NCBI GenBank assembly: GCA_030762175.1
Contig: CM060842.1
Coordinates: 49,800,001-49,864,000, forward strand
Origin: Metallyticus violacea
Taxonomy: Eukaryota; Arthropoda; Insecta; Mantodea; Metallyticidae
DNA: 64,000 bases
Direction of reading: 5' to 3'
The notes beneath the pieces are model-generated. The model made no database searches. It was not told where the DNA came from and saw only the letters and a program-made list of their open reading frames with translations. This document shows, piece by piece, positions 1 through 12,609 of this stretch. Positions within the stretch are counted from its first letter, which is position 1. Each line of letters starts with the position of its first letter. A program made the translations under genes and the position numbers.

Positions 1-89
1 CATTGTGAAAATGGGTGGTAAATAATTTTTCTAATTATGTATATGTAATATTCTTAATCTTTCCGATCTTCTAACTTCCACTTCTACTT

Positions 90-1080
90 CTTTCCTTGCA
101 GCTGGAATCTCTTTTTGCCCCATCCCTTCTGCCGATGCCATTTTACTTATTTTATGGACTAGGGTTTCAAGATGTTTATATACTTATTTGCTCCTTAAAA
201 TATAGGCTGCAGGATGGCCACTTAAATTTCTTTTTTCTTCTGAAGTTTGGTTCCTATAACGTGGTCATTCAAACGTAACATGCTCCAGTGTATCCTGTTT
301 TCTACATCGTAAGCTGATATCATTTTGGGTCCTTTTAATTTTTTGCCAGTATGTTTTGTAAGAACCATTTCCATCCAAATAGTGATCAATTCTCTGGTAG
401 GTTTCGCGTGCCTTATTTGTAATCTTTCGGTAATATTTTTAAAAAAATTGTAAGTTTGTTTTCCCTCTTTGGTTTGATTCTATTCTTGTTGCCATATCAA
501 TTTCAGATTAAATTTTATCTCTGCTCTGATGTTACATCTTGCACCTATTATTGTTTCCACTTCTCCATAATTTTTGTCCTTAATTCAACAGTTCGTTTTT
601 CTTAATTGTACTAATAAATCTATGGGCCAGATGCCTGTTGATCCCAATAGCGCTATTGTAGGTGTGGTAGTGATTGCCCCTGTGTAGTGTAACAAGGTTT
701 TGCGTTGAGTTCTTTAACTGATTTGTAATATGTATATCGTGCATTCTTATGGCCCACACTGGAGCATGTTGTGATAAATAATATTTAATGATATTTAAAA
801 TTTGATTAAATAATTCTAGATAATTTGATTACTATTTTCTCAGCTTTAGCTCTTGTTTGTTCAGAATACTTTCTAAAATTTAAGTTCTCATGTAATAGCA
901 TCCCTAGATATTTAACTTCATGTTTTCTTTATATTGTTCCATTGTCGTATTTAATTACTGGATCTCTTTTAAGCTTCCTTTCATCATCATGTAACCTGAT
1001 TATGATGGAGCTCAATATAGATTTATGGATGGCCGATGTTTTTCTTTTCTTCTGGTTTGCAATAAAATAATATTTTGGGA
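90..1080 (-). pseudogene. Decayed R1/Jockey-like LINE, reverse transcriptase C-terminal part
   Basis: Minus-strand translation in shifting frames gives pieces typical of the end of ORF2 in R1/Jockey-type non-LTR retrotransposons. One is VKYLGMLLHENLNFR (about 840-925). Another is a stretch ending GIWPIDLLVQLRK (about 600-690), which matches the family's ...GVxPIDLLV... region. A third is DTLEHVTFE (about 258-299), which resembles the C-terminal Cys/His segment. Stops and frameshifts occur throughout, so it is dead. The catalytic YADD box is not visible in this part. The left limit may lie beyond the window. The family assignment is inference from motif memory. Confidence 0.6.
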
Positions 1081-1159
1081 AGTCTGTCATCTGTCATTCT
1101 TTATATGTGTATAAAACAACTTCCTTTAAGTTAAGTTAAATATGCCTAAAGTCTCTTGA

Positions 1160-1690
1160 TATTTACATTTCGTTACATATCTAAAATTTTCAATCCCGCT
1201 ACTGAGCGTAGAGGCCTCATCTCCGCCGCTTCGATTCTTCTGTTATCGGATCTATTTATACTGCAGTTTTCACTATCAAAAGTGACTATGGGAACGGCCA
1301 TTAGCATCATTTGCGTGCATCTTCTTGTTTTACCTTTCACCTACGTCGAATGGTACTCCACGTCCTATTAAGTTTATTAATTCTGATAACAATATCTTTA
1401 CTCCTGTAATGAGACACTAATATCTTAAATAATTAAAATTATAAACTTATTCCATAATGTGCCCATTTGTAACAACTTTACATCTTAAGTGGCATTTTCC
1501 CAAAAAATGCCATAACTTTTGTTTTTATCGTGTTATTGTTCAGATTATATTGACCAACGACTTTATTTAATATGTTGACAGCAATTTGCAATTGGTCTTC
1601 GGTTTCCCCAAATAAAACAGTGTTTCAATTACATTTTCTACTTTAAAATGTTTAGTTAACTTCCATACTGCATTTTGCTACATTGTCATA
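1160..1690 (-). pseudogene. Decayed RTE-like LINE reverse transcriptase fragment
   Basis: An uninterrupted minus-strand stretch of about 43 codons (1491-1621) reads TVLFGETEDQLQIAV and continues to KTKVMAFFGK. This is the part just after the YADD box in the widespread arthropod 'endonuclease-reverse transcriptase' LINEs. The box itself is degraded: a stop and an Asn precede TV. A second stretch (1190-1312) reads RRIEAAEMRPLRSVAG, the usual region near the C-terminus. The segment between is frameshifted (remnant of FKYLG near 1405-1425). It lies next to a different LINE relic at 90-1080, so two elements are juxtaposed. Confidence 0.7.
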
Positions 1691-2733
1691 GGAATATTAG
1701 TCCTAAAATAAAAGCTCGAATAATTTACGGAATGCTTCTTTTTGTCACAATGTTCTATAACCTAGATCATAACTCCCTAACGAAGGCATTTTCAAAATCA
1801 ATAAACTAGTACATAAAATGAATGTACATCTATAATACTTTGGCAAGTTATTCCTATAAAATTATTTTTTTCTCTGTTCTAAATGTAATATTGCAATACT
1901 ATACAAAGACTTGAGAAAGAAAGAAATAATGCTGCTTGCTCACCTAACATGCAAACTGCGACTGCAGCCATCAGCGCAGGAACTGTTTGTTACTATAACA
2001 GCCTACTGGCTTGACCTTGGCCAAGCGCGCAGACCAACATTAAAGCTCTCGCTATAAACTGTAACAGCTAGGTTTATCGGAGTACGCTTAACTTCTTTCT
2101 ATGAAAGATTTTCTGTATATATTCTCGAGTTGTAATATGAAAATTGTCGCAAAAATTCCCGGATATATATTCATACCTAAATACTAAATGATCATAATCC
2201 TACCAGATATAGCATGGCCTTTTTTCAGCAGGACTCAATATCTTACCATAAAATTGTGGAAAGATGGGGAAAACATGTATATTTTCAGACTAAAATCTAT
2301 ACACCTAAAATATCTAAATAAATATTACAAGAATGGTTAATTTCGATTAAATTAATGCTTGTGTTACAATGCAATCATTTTAAAAACGATTAAAAGAATA
2401 TGAGATAAAATTTGGGAATCCTGCAGTTGTGCACATATGCCATACCAATTTTATTATTTGATATTTTTATTTTTATAGTAGCTATTGTTATCCTCCAATG
2501 TGGGATAAATAGGCACATCGATAACTGAAACTAAAATCCACATAATTAGGAATCGGAATTTGTAAGCACTAAAACCAGGAATGAAGTTATTTTTAAACTG
2601 GACCCAAAAGGTGGTAGGGGAACAATAGGTCACAAGTTATAAGCTACCCTCTCTCCTTTTGGCTGTCGCCTGCCGGGCTGTGACTCATAGCTTGTGTTTG
2701 TGTTTTGTTTATATTTATGTAGTAGTTTTTGTC
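1691..2733. other. No recognisable gene or repeat
   Basis: AT-rich sequence with stops in all frames. A short GC-richer patch near 1960-2060 has no motif I recognise. It may be older, unrecognisable repeat. Confidence 0.5.
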
Positions 2734-3028
2734 GGCCCTGGTGGTGTAACGGTAACCATACTTGCCTCCTGGACTTAAAATTGCGGGTTCAATCCCGGCC
2801 AGGATCGATGGATTTTTTCGGGCGTAAAAATCCTAATTATGGCTTCCTTCGGAAGGAAAGTAAAGGTGTGGGTCCCATGTCGTAGATGTATGGCACGTAA
2901 AAGAACCTCAAGCCTGAAAGAAGAGGCCTCTGAGCAAAATTTATCGGCCGTTTCACCCCCTGAATTGAATGGGACGGTGGTGACCTGAGATGTCCGTAAC
3001 GTCCGTAAATAAACAAAACAAATAAAAA
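2734..3028 (+). mobile_element. SINE family A copy 1 (tRNA-derived)
   Basis: The head reads GGCCCTGGTGGTGTAACGG and runs through a B-box-like GCGGGTTCAATCCCG to CAGGATC, a degraded cloverleaf with a 7-bp acceptor-type pairing. It is followed by the family body: GATGGATTTTTTCGGGCG, the CTTCCTTCGGAAGG palindrome, the GCCTGAAAG stretch and TGAATTGAATGGGACG. It ends in an A-rich AAATAAACAAAACAAATAAA tail. Several substitutions mark an older copy, and I could not fix a clean target-site duplication. Internal pol III promoter boxes are inferred from tRNA homology. Confidence 0.9.
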
Positions 3029-3872
3029 ATACTTGTAGTTTGAGTGTATCCTAGCTTGATGTTATAATACAGGATAAATAGCCTTGTTTTGGTGGGAGGG
3101 AGGACACTAACCCGTTGTTAATACTGACTTTATTTCCAGTCTGTATTTTCGCAATTACCTTGGTATAATAGCACATACTTGAGACATGTCCCCTGTCTTT
3201 TCAAAGCTTGTTCTGGAACTAACATATGCGAAAAGGGACATGAATTAAAAAACAAGACGACAGCTTCAGCAAACACCGACCGATACGACCTCTCAGGTTA
3301 TTCTTGCTGGGAACGTCTCGAATTCTTGGAACTGAACAGCCGTACGTCTTCCCAGGGCAAGTGGTTAATGGCGCCTAGTTGGAAGAAGCTGTAAGGGACA
3401 GAAGACACAATTTATCACTAATCGAATGTTTTTATTCTAAACGCTGTCGCAGTAATTAAACGGCGAGAAAACATGCCATTGCTTTCAGGAGCTGTCTTCC
3501 AAGCGATGAATCTGTCTAGACTACACAGATGCCAACTACCGTATTTTGCAAATCTCTGTTGATTTCAGGGTCGGCATTCCGACAGTGCCCAGTCATTTCG
3601 CTTAGCGGTTCTTGCAGCAGAGGGGAATTTTGCGATAAAATGCTCCTACGAAGGAAATTAATCTGGTAGCTGTATTTTATAGCTGCGAAAATATCCAAGA
3701 CCTAAAATGGGTTTCAATGCATACCTATGTGATGTGTGATGTCTGCAGTTCCTTTCGAAGAATGAGTAGTCATTGTACAGATGTGCATCTACAATTGAAA
3801 TAATGCTATATTAATTTCAGGTAATTAATTCTTTCTTGCGAGTATTACTTTGTATGACAGTTTTCTTAATGT
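3029..3872. other. No recognisable gene or repeat
   Basis: Contains a mildly GC-richer patch (about 3180-3700) with a 71-codon plus-strand and a 60-codon minus-strand frame. Neither has a recognisable domain, so I do not call genes. Confidence 0.45.
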
Positions 3873-3884
3873 TAATCCCATGCT

Positions 3885-4183
3885 TATTTTTTTTTTTTTT
3901 GAATGATTTATCTATGGACGCTCTTTAACAGCTCAGGTCATCAGCGTCCCATTCAACTCAGGGCGTGAAACGGCCGACAAATTAGAGGCCTCTCTTTCAG
4001 GCTTGAGGTTCTTTTTCGTGCCGTAAATGTACGATACGGGACCCACGGCTTTACTTACCTTCCGAAGGAAGACATACTTAGGATTTTTACGCCCCGAAAA
4101 AATTCATCGGTCCTGTCCGGGTTCGAACCCGCGATATTGGGTTTAGGAGGCAAGTATGGTAACCACTACACCGCCAGGACCGA
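3885..4183 (-). mobile_element. SINE family A copy 2, minus strand, perfect 12-bp TSD
   Basis: The tRNA-like head is at the right end (minus-strand start CGGTCCTGGCGGTGTAGTGG) and the T-rich complement of the A tail is at the left. Flanking 12-bp direct repeats taatcccatgct at 3873-3884 and 4184-4195 are identical. They define a retrotransposed insertion and its exact limits. The B box GGGTTCGAACCC is intact on the minus strand. Identity to the other copies looks high, so the insertion is fairly recent. Confidence 0.95.
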
Positions 4184-4246
4184 TAATCCCATGCTAAAAT
4201 GTCAAAATTGTTAGGGTACTGTATACATTTCAAGACTACCCATTCT

Positions 4247-4542
4247 GTTGATTTGTTTTTTTATTTGCGGACGCTCCTTAACATCTCAGGTCATCAGCGT
4301 CCCATTCAAATTAGGGCATGAAGCGGCCCATAAATTTTGCTCAGCGGCCTTTTTTTTTTGCTGACTTGAGGTTTTTTATCGTGTCGTAAATGTACGACAC
4401 GGAACCCACGGCTTTACTTCCTTCCGAAGGAAGCCATACTTAGAATTTTTACGCCCGAAAAAATCCATCGATTCTGACCGGGTTTGAACCCGCGATCTTG
4501 GGTTTAGAAGACAAGTGTGGTAACCTCGACACCATCAGGACC
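4247..4542 (-). mobile_element. SINE family A copy 3, minus strand
   Basis: Same family and orientation as the copy ending about 60 bp to the left. The head is at 4542 (minus-strand GGTCCTGATGGTGTCGAGG), with the B-box-like GCGGGTTCAAACCCGG; the tail lies near 4250. Flanks GACTACCCATTCTG and GACTACTACGCAATCTG look like a degraded target-site duplication. More diverged than copy 2. Confidence 0.92.
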
Positions 4543-4559
4543 GACTACTACGCAATCTG

Positions 4560-6802
4560 AATTTACATTTAAAATATATTTAATTTTAAAAAAATATGTG
4601 CTAGCCAGAGCATGGTTACAAAATAAATAAAATATAAAAAAAATTAAAGTAAAAAAAACCTTCTTTTTAGTTTTGATGGTCACCGTTTCGCTGCTGCATT
4701 CCTTATAGATGACAAACCAAATTGAATAACGTTTTTATCAAAAGGCACAATGCAAAATTTCAGGTTGTTTTATTTTATAACGGTATTTTATACTTTTCAG
4801 AAATTTCTTTTTTGGCAGTCTTATGGTTGTGTATGATTTACATACTACTAAATAATGAAAAGCTGTAAAATTCATCTAATTTATAGCATTTAAGGTTTAT
4901 AATTTTGTTTTTTTCAAAATTCTACATATTTTCATAAGCGATTCCAGAAAACTGTACATGTGCAGGGTAGGATTTAGAAGCGTTTGTTACACAAATGAAA
5001 ATTTTACATACTATGCAATTTTAATTTTGCAATAGTCGATTTTTTTACATAGACACAGTAAATAAATATTTAAATTAAATAAATCATTTACGCTTCAAAA
5101 CACTTTTCAGTGACATAAATTAAATCAATGATGATAGTTAATTCCAAGTGTTTTTAGATGTATTGACAGATTAAATTGTACATTTTCCATTTCTTTATCA
5201 TCAAAAGAAGAGAGCAAAAATGTGCCCTCACCATCTGAAAGTTTCCTATTACTCAAATTATTTTATATCATTATATCAGCAACGGTTTCTGGTTAAAATC
5301 CTAGGAAGGTTTACTGTATAATTTTATTTTTCAAAACTAACCACAAACTTTTTAGTTTCTATGTATGAGGTGTCAATGATATTTTTGAAAGTGTGTTTAT
5401 TTTTATTTTAATCGTACCTACTTTTCATATCCCATGTACACGTTTTTTTCATTTAAATTTCATTTCAGGAAGCTATATTATTCATGTCTCAATTTAATAT
5501 GGTCCTCTTTCATTCTGAAAAGAAGTTTGATCTTGGATTACATTCTGTGTAGAGGCAGGCGTTGTAGGTTTCCCTGTTTTTGACGTTTCCCTGTGATCTT
5601 AAATGTTACAAGATACTTATTCGGTATTGGAGCACTTTAAAGTTAATGTTCATAACGGGGTAGCAGATACAAAAATTTTTCTTCCATTTACTATGAAGTA
5701 AACCTTATCATGTGCGAAATATATTATCGCTTTAGAAAAAAACTCTACAAACGCATGCGTATGTCAGTTTTGCAGTCTAGGAAATTTTATGATTTAATGA
5801 AATTTTACAGTTGTAGAGCTTTAATTAACCTATAACTTGAAATGGAAGGCTGGCTAACGAACTGCGTGGTAAACATGAATAACTCATTTTGGCCGTTGCT
5901 GGCATATGCTGATGCTGCTATATCGAGTCACCTAATGTTAAAATCAGCTTCAAAACGCCTTTAAAATAAAGTAACACTAATCGAAATAATTTTAGCTCTG
6001 CGTTCCACACTTGAAATCACTTTGATCTGTTCTTTTAAATATTTTCTCTTTTTCTAGATATATTCGTGACTTTTGGGTCTTTAATAATTTTGTCTAAAAC
6101 TAACAAGAGTTATATTAAGTTCGATGTGGAAGTGCATGATCAATGAGTGCAGCAGCATTCTGGGTTTCTAACAGCATCTCTTCTGTTGTATAAAATTAGC
6201 CCCGAAAGCATGAAATTTGGCTACCACTTTTAACTTTCAAGGTTGGTGTGCCTGACCTGAAACAGTAGCACGAGGAATGCTAGCCACCAGAGGAGATGAT
6301 GGGATATCTATCACAGCTACTGATCTTGTGGACCACTGCTGAGAGCCTGCAATCTGCTACCGTGCTTCTCACCCAGCGGGGAGCAAAACTTGAATAACAA
6401 CCTTGCCTTGAAAACTTACTGTCTGATGATGTTCACAGCTTTTCTTCTGCATCAACCATCTGCTCTGGTTCTTAGCAAGAGAGTGACTCCTGTTCCCGTC
6501 CTACTGTTGAAGTTTAATGAGCTTGACTGCAAGAAGCAGTTCCTTCAGCACTATGGCATTTTTCATTTATAAAATAAATGTTTACTACTCCATCAGGAGC
6601 TGAGTATGTTCATCATGGCTAGCCAGACCATTCCGAAAGTCCTTTCTAGGTAAGAATATGACTGGCACAGTTTCTAACGTGAAACATGTTTTATTTTGAA
6701 GTCATTTTGGGTTTGTGGTTAAGGGTCGACTTTTAGTGAGTATATTTTAAGAGCAGTTTCATTTCGAACAATTATACTTCTTGAAGATGTTATCAGTTTT
6801 TA

Positions 6803-6833
<31 letters not shown>

Positions 6834-7726
6834 CCTTTTCGCACAGTGAAAACGTGTTTTCTTGAATTAAAACACTCACTACGAATGGAATGTCTGAGTT
6901 GAAACCAAAGTACAGGACATGTCTCTATCGTAAATGAAAAATTGCCTGCAACCTCGACTAGGTAACTGATACAGTAGGAGCTTCTAGAATATCCAATGTT
7001 TTCCTGCTAGAATTTCGAAATATTCCTCATTTCTTCCTATAATCCTAACGCCATTGTTAGGTAAGCTACTGCAGGCATATTTCCCTTCCAGGCAAACAAT
7101 GAGATTGAGGAGCATGAAGGCAAATTAAAGTATCACGTTCGAGGGGGCCTTTGGGCAGATTCCATAGATTAGGCTCTTCAATGCTTGACCTTGGTCACGT
7201 GAGCACAGGCGCTTCTGAATGCTACCGAAATGAATTCAGGTTCAAAGCGAGTATCTTTTCCTCATTAAAACAACGTGCGCCAGGCGCCAGGACATACCCC
7301 CGGAGCGTCCATGAATATTAAAACATATTTGAAAGGTATTGGAGTCCCAAGGGGGTTAAGATTACATTGCGTGCGTGACCTCCGGCACAGAAGTTCTTCT
7401 TTCGATCCTCCTCGATAACAAAGAGGACGCTGCAGCTTCGACCTTGTAATGAACTGCTCCAAGATCGATTCTACCTTTTGTTTTTGATAGGACACTTTTA
7501 GAAAGGTTTTTGCGTACATTTTCTAACCCCTGCATTGTAGCTCAAGTTGAAGATGTGATGAAAATGCAAGAAATATCGCTGTAGCTTTACAGTAGAGAAA
7601 CCTTAAAAGGCCCTTTTATACATTGAAGTATACGGCAACCGCCGCAACCGGGGAGAAACAGTAGCTGGTTAACATTTATATTTTCACTGACAGCCTACAA
7701 TGGTGCTATATTTAAACCTGATAATA
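4560..7726. other. AT-rich DNA without recognisable genes
   Basis: Over 3 kb with stops in every frame. It holds a poly-T tract at 6806-6833 and a moderately less AT-rich stretch at 7140-7500 (a minus-strand 84-codon frame without domain). I recognise no transposon or gene here. Confidence 0.5.
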
Positions 7727-7870
7727 ATAAGTACTAACCTATGTTGTAAGAGATGTTGAAAGGCAATACACTGCCGGGCATTTGCACAGGAAATTCCCGT
7801 ATTTCATCTAACTTTTCCTCTGTAAGAACATGGCGGTTCGGAACACATGTCTTGTAATAGAGAGATTCTG
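7727..7870 (-). pseudogene. Fragment of DUF4817-type Tc1/mariner-like transposase
   Basis: The minus strand reads HVLTEEKLDEIRE at about 7798-7838, matching the (R)VLTEEKLDEI segment that follows the N-terminal helix-turn-helix in the DUF4817/DDE transposases common in insects. A stop or frameshift follows directly. The flanking DNA (7727-7800) resembles 59740-59860, for example AATAATAAGTACTAACC against AATAATAAGCACTAAGC, so the two loci are copies of one element. Its limits are not resolved. Confidence 0.45.
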
Positions 7871-10800
7871 CCCCAAAGTGACGGACAAACAGTTTCTCTA
7901 TCTCGAGTACATTGCCAGGATATTTTCTTAGGAATTATTATTATATACTTGCATAATTAACAAAGAACAATTAGCATACAATTTCCGCACACCGAGTAAC
8001 ATACGAATGCAAAACCACTCGCTGACAAAACCTATGTCAAATAAACCACAAGCTGCTACATGTACATGCAGTATAGGCCTTGAATAATGCGCTCTTCCAG
8101 TATGCAGCCGCACTCTGCCAGCCTATATCTCAAATAGCATCGCTGTTAGGTCAAGTTATGATTTACGACGGGACTATACAGAACTATGAAAGATGGCATT
8201 TATAGTGGTTACATTAACATATTTAAAATAGTTGTTTATTTAATTTAATCATCTTATATACTTATCACGACTATCCAAGGTAACTCGATAAGAAGTCCTT
8301 AAATAATCTTGATCTGCAAACTACCATCCCTCATTACATACTAATGCTTCGTAGGCTAAAATTCTTCTTTGGTTTTATTTTATTTTATTATATTTTTTAA
8401 TTTTTGGAAACAGGAATAATGTGAACTGGCGAAATCTAAAGAATGTTAAACAAGTCGAACAAGTGCCAACTTCATAGGCTTTCTGCAATTCTAATTTGTG
8501 AGCAGGTGCTGTATTTTGGAGAAAAAAGAATCAGACACACACATTTTGGAATATCCCCTCGACATTTCTTTACAGTTTTTTCTTGAATGTTAGATAATAA
8601 TGAAGATTGATATACACCTGTCGTATTTCCATTGAACTAATAATCTGTTATAATTATAGAAGCTTTCCTTGCCGATTTTGCTTTGAGTCTGGAAAATAGT
8701 TTTGATATATCATAACGTGCGATCAGTTTTGTTTTCTCCCGGAGTGTTTTGCCTATGAGCAAGCGAGCCGCTCGTTAGCTGGTTAGCCGGCCAGCCGGGT
8801 CTCGGTGATTAGCGGGAGGGAAAAAGATTAAACCAACCACACAATACACAAACCAATTTAAGAGACACTTTACTTGCTAAATTATCAAACGAGGTATTGA
8901 AACTGCCCGTCTTCATTCTCCACATATTTTTGGCATCTCTTTAGGAATTACTTGTCACTCGCTGTAATTCATTTTAAAGGAAATCCGGACAATTTCCTGA
9001 CGAATATTATCTTTAAATTCTTGTATAATGTGCAGGTTCGTCTTGTATACGGAATTTTTAAATTTACCCCAGATATAATAATCACAGGCTTATAAATAGG
9101 GGGACGGAGGGGGCCATAAAATTGCTATTGGTATCTCTGTCTTGTGGAAACACATAGTGAATGCTTTCATGGAATTATTCGCAGTGTGAGCAGTGGCAGA
9201 GTTCTGTTGAAAAATGCTGGGGAAAAAATAAATAAAAAATCATCCTATTATTCTTTCCAACGAGTTAACTCAGATGAAGCGTACATATTATCACTCAGGG
9301 CCATTTCTAATCAACGTATAGGCACTTACGGATTCATTATCAAGCAATTTTTCTTACTCTACCTATAAATACGAACCTCTAAAATAATGTCGTGCACAAT
9401 TTCGATATTTTCTGGAGTGATCACAGAAATTGAGCTTCGTAATATGATGTTCAGCCTTTACCTCCATTCTTGCTTTCTTACATTCCTTATACCAGAGTTT
9501 TATGGCGGCATGAAGAACAGAAAATGTTTCAAGTATTTTCTATAACCCAAGCTTTTAAATGTACAACATAGAACCAGCTAAACATTTGTTTTAATCAAAC
9601 GTGGACTCACTGTATTTAATAGTATATTCTTCGCAATGGAACCACGTTAAGTTTTTATTTGAGTTCGAAACATAGATGACCCCTAACTTTAGAACTTTAA
9701 TATGGAAAATATTTATTTACTACAGACAGAATTATATGCCAGTTTCTAACTTTTACTAACCTTGGATGCAGTCACCAACCTTGTGCTCTAGCAACGTGGA
9801 AGTCAGGATGCCTTTGGCAGCACCTGTTCTGTTGATCTGAAGAATTTTTGAAGTAATTCTGAGGAGACTGTCACTAATTGTTTTCTTAATCTTAGGAATC
9901 AAATCGAAAGCACAAGACTTAAGTCAAAGATGGACGTTAGAGAACTTCCTAGTCTCATCGATTGAACAAAACAGCAATGCCTTGCTGCATGCGCTTCATC
10001 ATTGTGATGAAAAATTGTGGCTGGGTTCTGTGGAATGTATAGCAGTTTCTCACCCCCCCCCCCCCCCCGTCAATCAAAGCTATGTAGAAGATTATGTCCC
10101 AAAAATGAACAATGAGAATGTATACTGGGGGTATACGACACGTGTAGGATAACATAATCACAGTTGGACACAATAACCACCATAGCTTTCTCATTACAGA
10201 CGAACTTTCCATGTTCGTAGTGACCCACAATGACGATATAGTTCGATTGTAGCTCCAATTTTAACTCATCTCTCATCCAGTGTAATAGTACGATGTAAGA
10301 AACTCTCCTTTTTCTCCTTGGCGATCTGAAAGGTACGAACAAGGTCCTATTTCTGTGTTTCTGTCAGAGCATGAGGAGTCCGCATTGCCAGGCGTTCCTA
10401 CACAACAGTATGCATTAATCCCCTCCGTAGATCTAACTCCTGGATTTTGTGGATAAATGAAATTGTTCTGTCCACTTTTATAAAACAGACCATACAAAAT
10501 AACCCTCAAAGCTATCACTTTATTGAATACTCTAGGATAGAGTCGACAGCGAAATTCTTCTAGATGAAGCTGTTACTTGTATAGATACGAGACGCATTTC
10601 AAAATTATGCATAACACTATGTAAAATAAATTGGAAAAAGTTTAGACATTTGTTTATATTCTACATGTCTCGTTAATTTTCTTCATAAACACTTTGTGTA
10701 CCAAGGGACAAGCTTTTGGATACTCTGTGCTTGAATTGAACTACATTAGCATTGCTGCTTTTAACTTTTCACTCGTCAAGAAAGCATTTCTTGAAGTGAA

Positions 10801-10929
10801 AAAAAAACAAAAAAAAAAACATAGAAATAACTGGGTGCGAGTTCTGAGCCTTGTGGTACATCTTTAAAAAGTGTTGAAGCTGACAGCGGTGTGTGGACAT
10901 ACAATTGATGTGAAGGAAAACAATCCATG
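7871..10929. other. No recognisable gene
   Basis: AT-rich DNA. It contains a 17-base C tract at 10052-10068 and several overlapping minus-strand frames (9955-10518) with no domain I can name. The frame at 10070-10342 lies downstream of the mariner relic at 10930-11520 and could be its decayed C-terminal continuation, but I cannot show it. Confidence 0.4.
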
Positions 10930-11520
10930 ACGATAGCTTCCCACGTCTCCGGTACTCAAAGGCGTCGCGCCACAGTTATCTCACAATACACTTGCGCCAG
11001 CCCCATAAACTCACAAGGACGCCTTTTAGGTCCCCAGGTAACAATGGTTATAATCTTCCGTGCTGGTTTCTGGTTGATTGTTGTCTTTTGTGGTAAAGTT
11101 GAATGGCACCACTTCATGGATATTGTTGTTTTGATGCAGCATTGATGTACGAGATCTTTGTTTCAAACCAAAAATACATTCTCACCTTCAATTGTTCCGT
11201 TTTGTGCACGATAGTAAAAATGTCTGGGATATATCTTGCACACATTTATAATATTGAAGATTTTGAGTGTCAGTTCTGGACAAAGTATGGAAATGCCTGG
11301 AGGTTCCATTGCATGTTCACTGTGAAACGATTTTCTGGAGTTTTTGCGTACACACGCTCAACAAGATCATCCATCTGAAGTCACCGTTGTCTGATTTTTC
11401 CTTCATTCTTACAGTTGGCCTACAAATGTCATACAGTTGACATTGAATTTCAACAGCACTCTTACCTTTTGCGCTGAAAAATCGAATCACAGCATTGACT
11501 TCATAACTAACTGATTGCTT
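10930..11520 (-). pseudogene. Decayed mariner-family transposase
   Basis: The minus strand from about 11510 reads EVNAVIRFFSAKGKSAVEI, then QLYD and PTV, the N-terminal helix-turn-helix of SETMAR/Mos-like mariner transposases (usual form xEVRAVIRFLxAKGxSAxEIHRQL). Further on it gives DDLVERVYAKTPENRF (usual DLVERVDAKIRENRRF), then SKQQYP and KGVLV around the catalytic core. Near 10930-10960 is VFLHIN, where the family has LLHDN, so the second catalytic Asp appears changed. Many frameshifts; it is a relic. Terminal repeats were not found. Confidence 0.62.
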
Positions 11521-11574
11521 ATCTCGCTGTCATAAAAACCAATGTTTCGCAAAGGCAAACGTTATTATAAGGGG

Positions 11575-12130
11575 GTCCCTCCCCATTACCGTGGGAAGTT
11601 GAGTGATCAATCTTTTCACAGAGGTCTGCGCAACCCGTAGGTTTTTGCATTAGGACGGCACCTAGAAGCTATTCCGACCCGCCGTTCGGCTGCAGACGTT
11701 TGCGATGCCCAGACGCGCCAAGTGATCTTAGCTTCAGAAGCCGAGCGCACCTAGCTGCCAGTATTTCACTGGTGGATAGATCATACTAGCTTGACCTACT
11801 CACTTAAGGGGTGAGTTACCCCAGCATTAAGGTAGCCACCACCACCCCACGAACGACAGCGATTCAGGCGAACCTGCTCCCAGGGTACACGCCTTCGACA
11901 CTCCCCTGGGACACGCTGCCGTCATTAGTACTCAATTTCCCGTGTGTTCCGGGACGCCGAGTCCAACCCAATCCGGATAACTCCCTTGCGGGAGGGGCTC
12001 GTTTCAAGTCCGGCCCGGCTGCTTCTAGTAACGTCAGAAGTACCGCGGGCACTCAGGGTCCGCAGATCCCGCACCAGGAGTATCTGAAAAGCACGACCGA
12101 AGCCTCGCCCCCCCCCCTTACGGGGAGGCA
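11575..12130. repeat. GC-rich island, possibly part of an unclassified repeat
   Basis: A 550-bp block much richer in G+C than its surroundings, with an open plus-strand frame of 130 codons (11811-12203) and two overlapping minus-strand frames. The predicted peptide is Pro/Ser/Thr-rich with no domain that I recognise. GC-rich blocks like this can be the 5' region of a LINE, a foreign insertion, or a CpG-rich exon; the sequence alone does not decide. A run of ten C occurs near 12109-12118. Confidence 0.4.
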
Positions 12131-12331
12131 AACGTTATGTCATATAACAAGCTTAAATCAACTGAAGCTTCGGCGCATGCTCTATTTGCCCTTATTTTGC
12201 TAACTTTGTTTTATAAGCAGCCGGCTTTTACTTTTGAAATGCTCCTCGCATATTCCACATCCTTTTCAGCGCTGCACCTTTGTCTGCAGTTGTTAAACTC
12301 AATTAGATGACTCGTGTCTACTGAATGAGGA

Positions 12332-12609
12332 TTTTTTAATAGTGTTTAACGCCCGTTTTTACTGAGGCACCACCAACAGTGGACACTGATGATAGATGAA
12401 ATGAAATAATAAATTGGGAAAGGAGTATTTTTTTAAGGAAGGGAGCGTTCCAGGCCTAATTTTAAGTTACTTCTCCGGCATCTGCCATGTATGAGGGTCG
12501 AGGAAAACCTGGAAAAAACCTCAATCAGGAAGGACGGTCTGGCAGAAATCGAGCCCAGATCTCCAGCTCACGATTCCGCACCTTAACGACCTCGGCCATC
12601 TGTGGCGGT
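12332..12609 (-). mobile_element. SINE family B copy 1 (left unit of a dimer)
   Basis: The tail end AGTGTTTAACGCCCGTTTTTACTGAGGCACC lies at the left and the tRNA-like head at the right. On the minus strand the head gives GCCACAGATGGCCGAGG and TCGTTAAGG, then a B-box-like GGGCTCGATTTC. The family head resembles a serine/leucine-type tRNA. The body contains TTCCAGGCCTAA and ACCTGGAAAAAACCTC. It is joined directly to a second, partial unit on the right. Confidence 0.88.
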
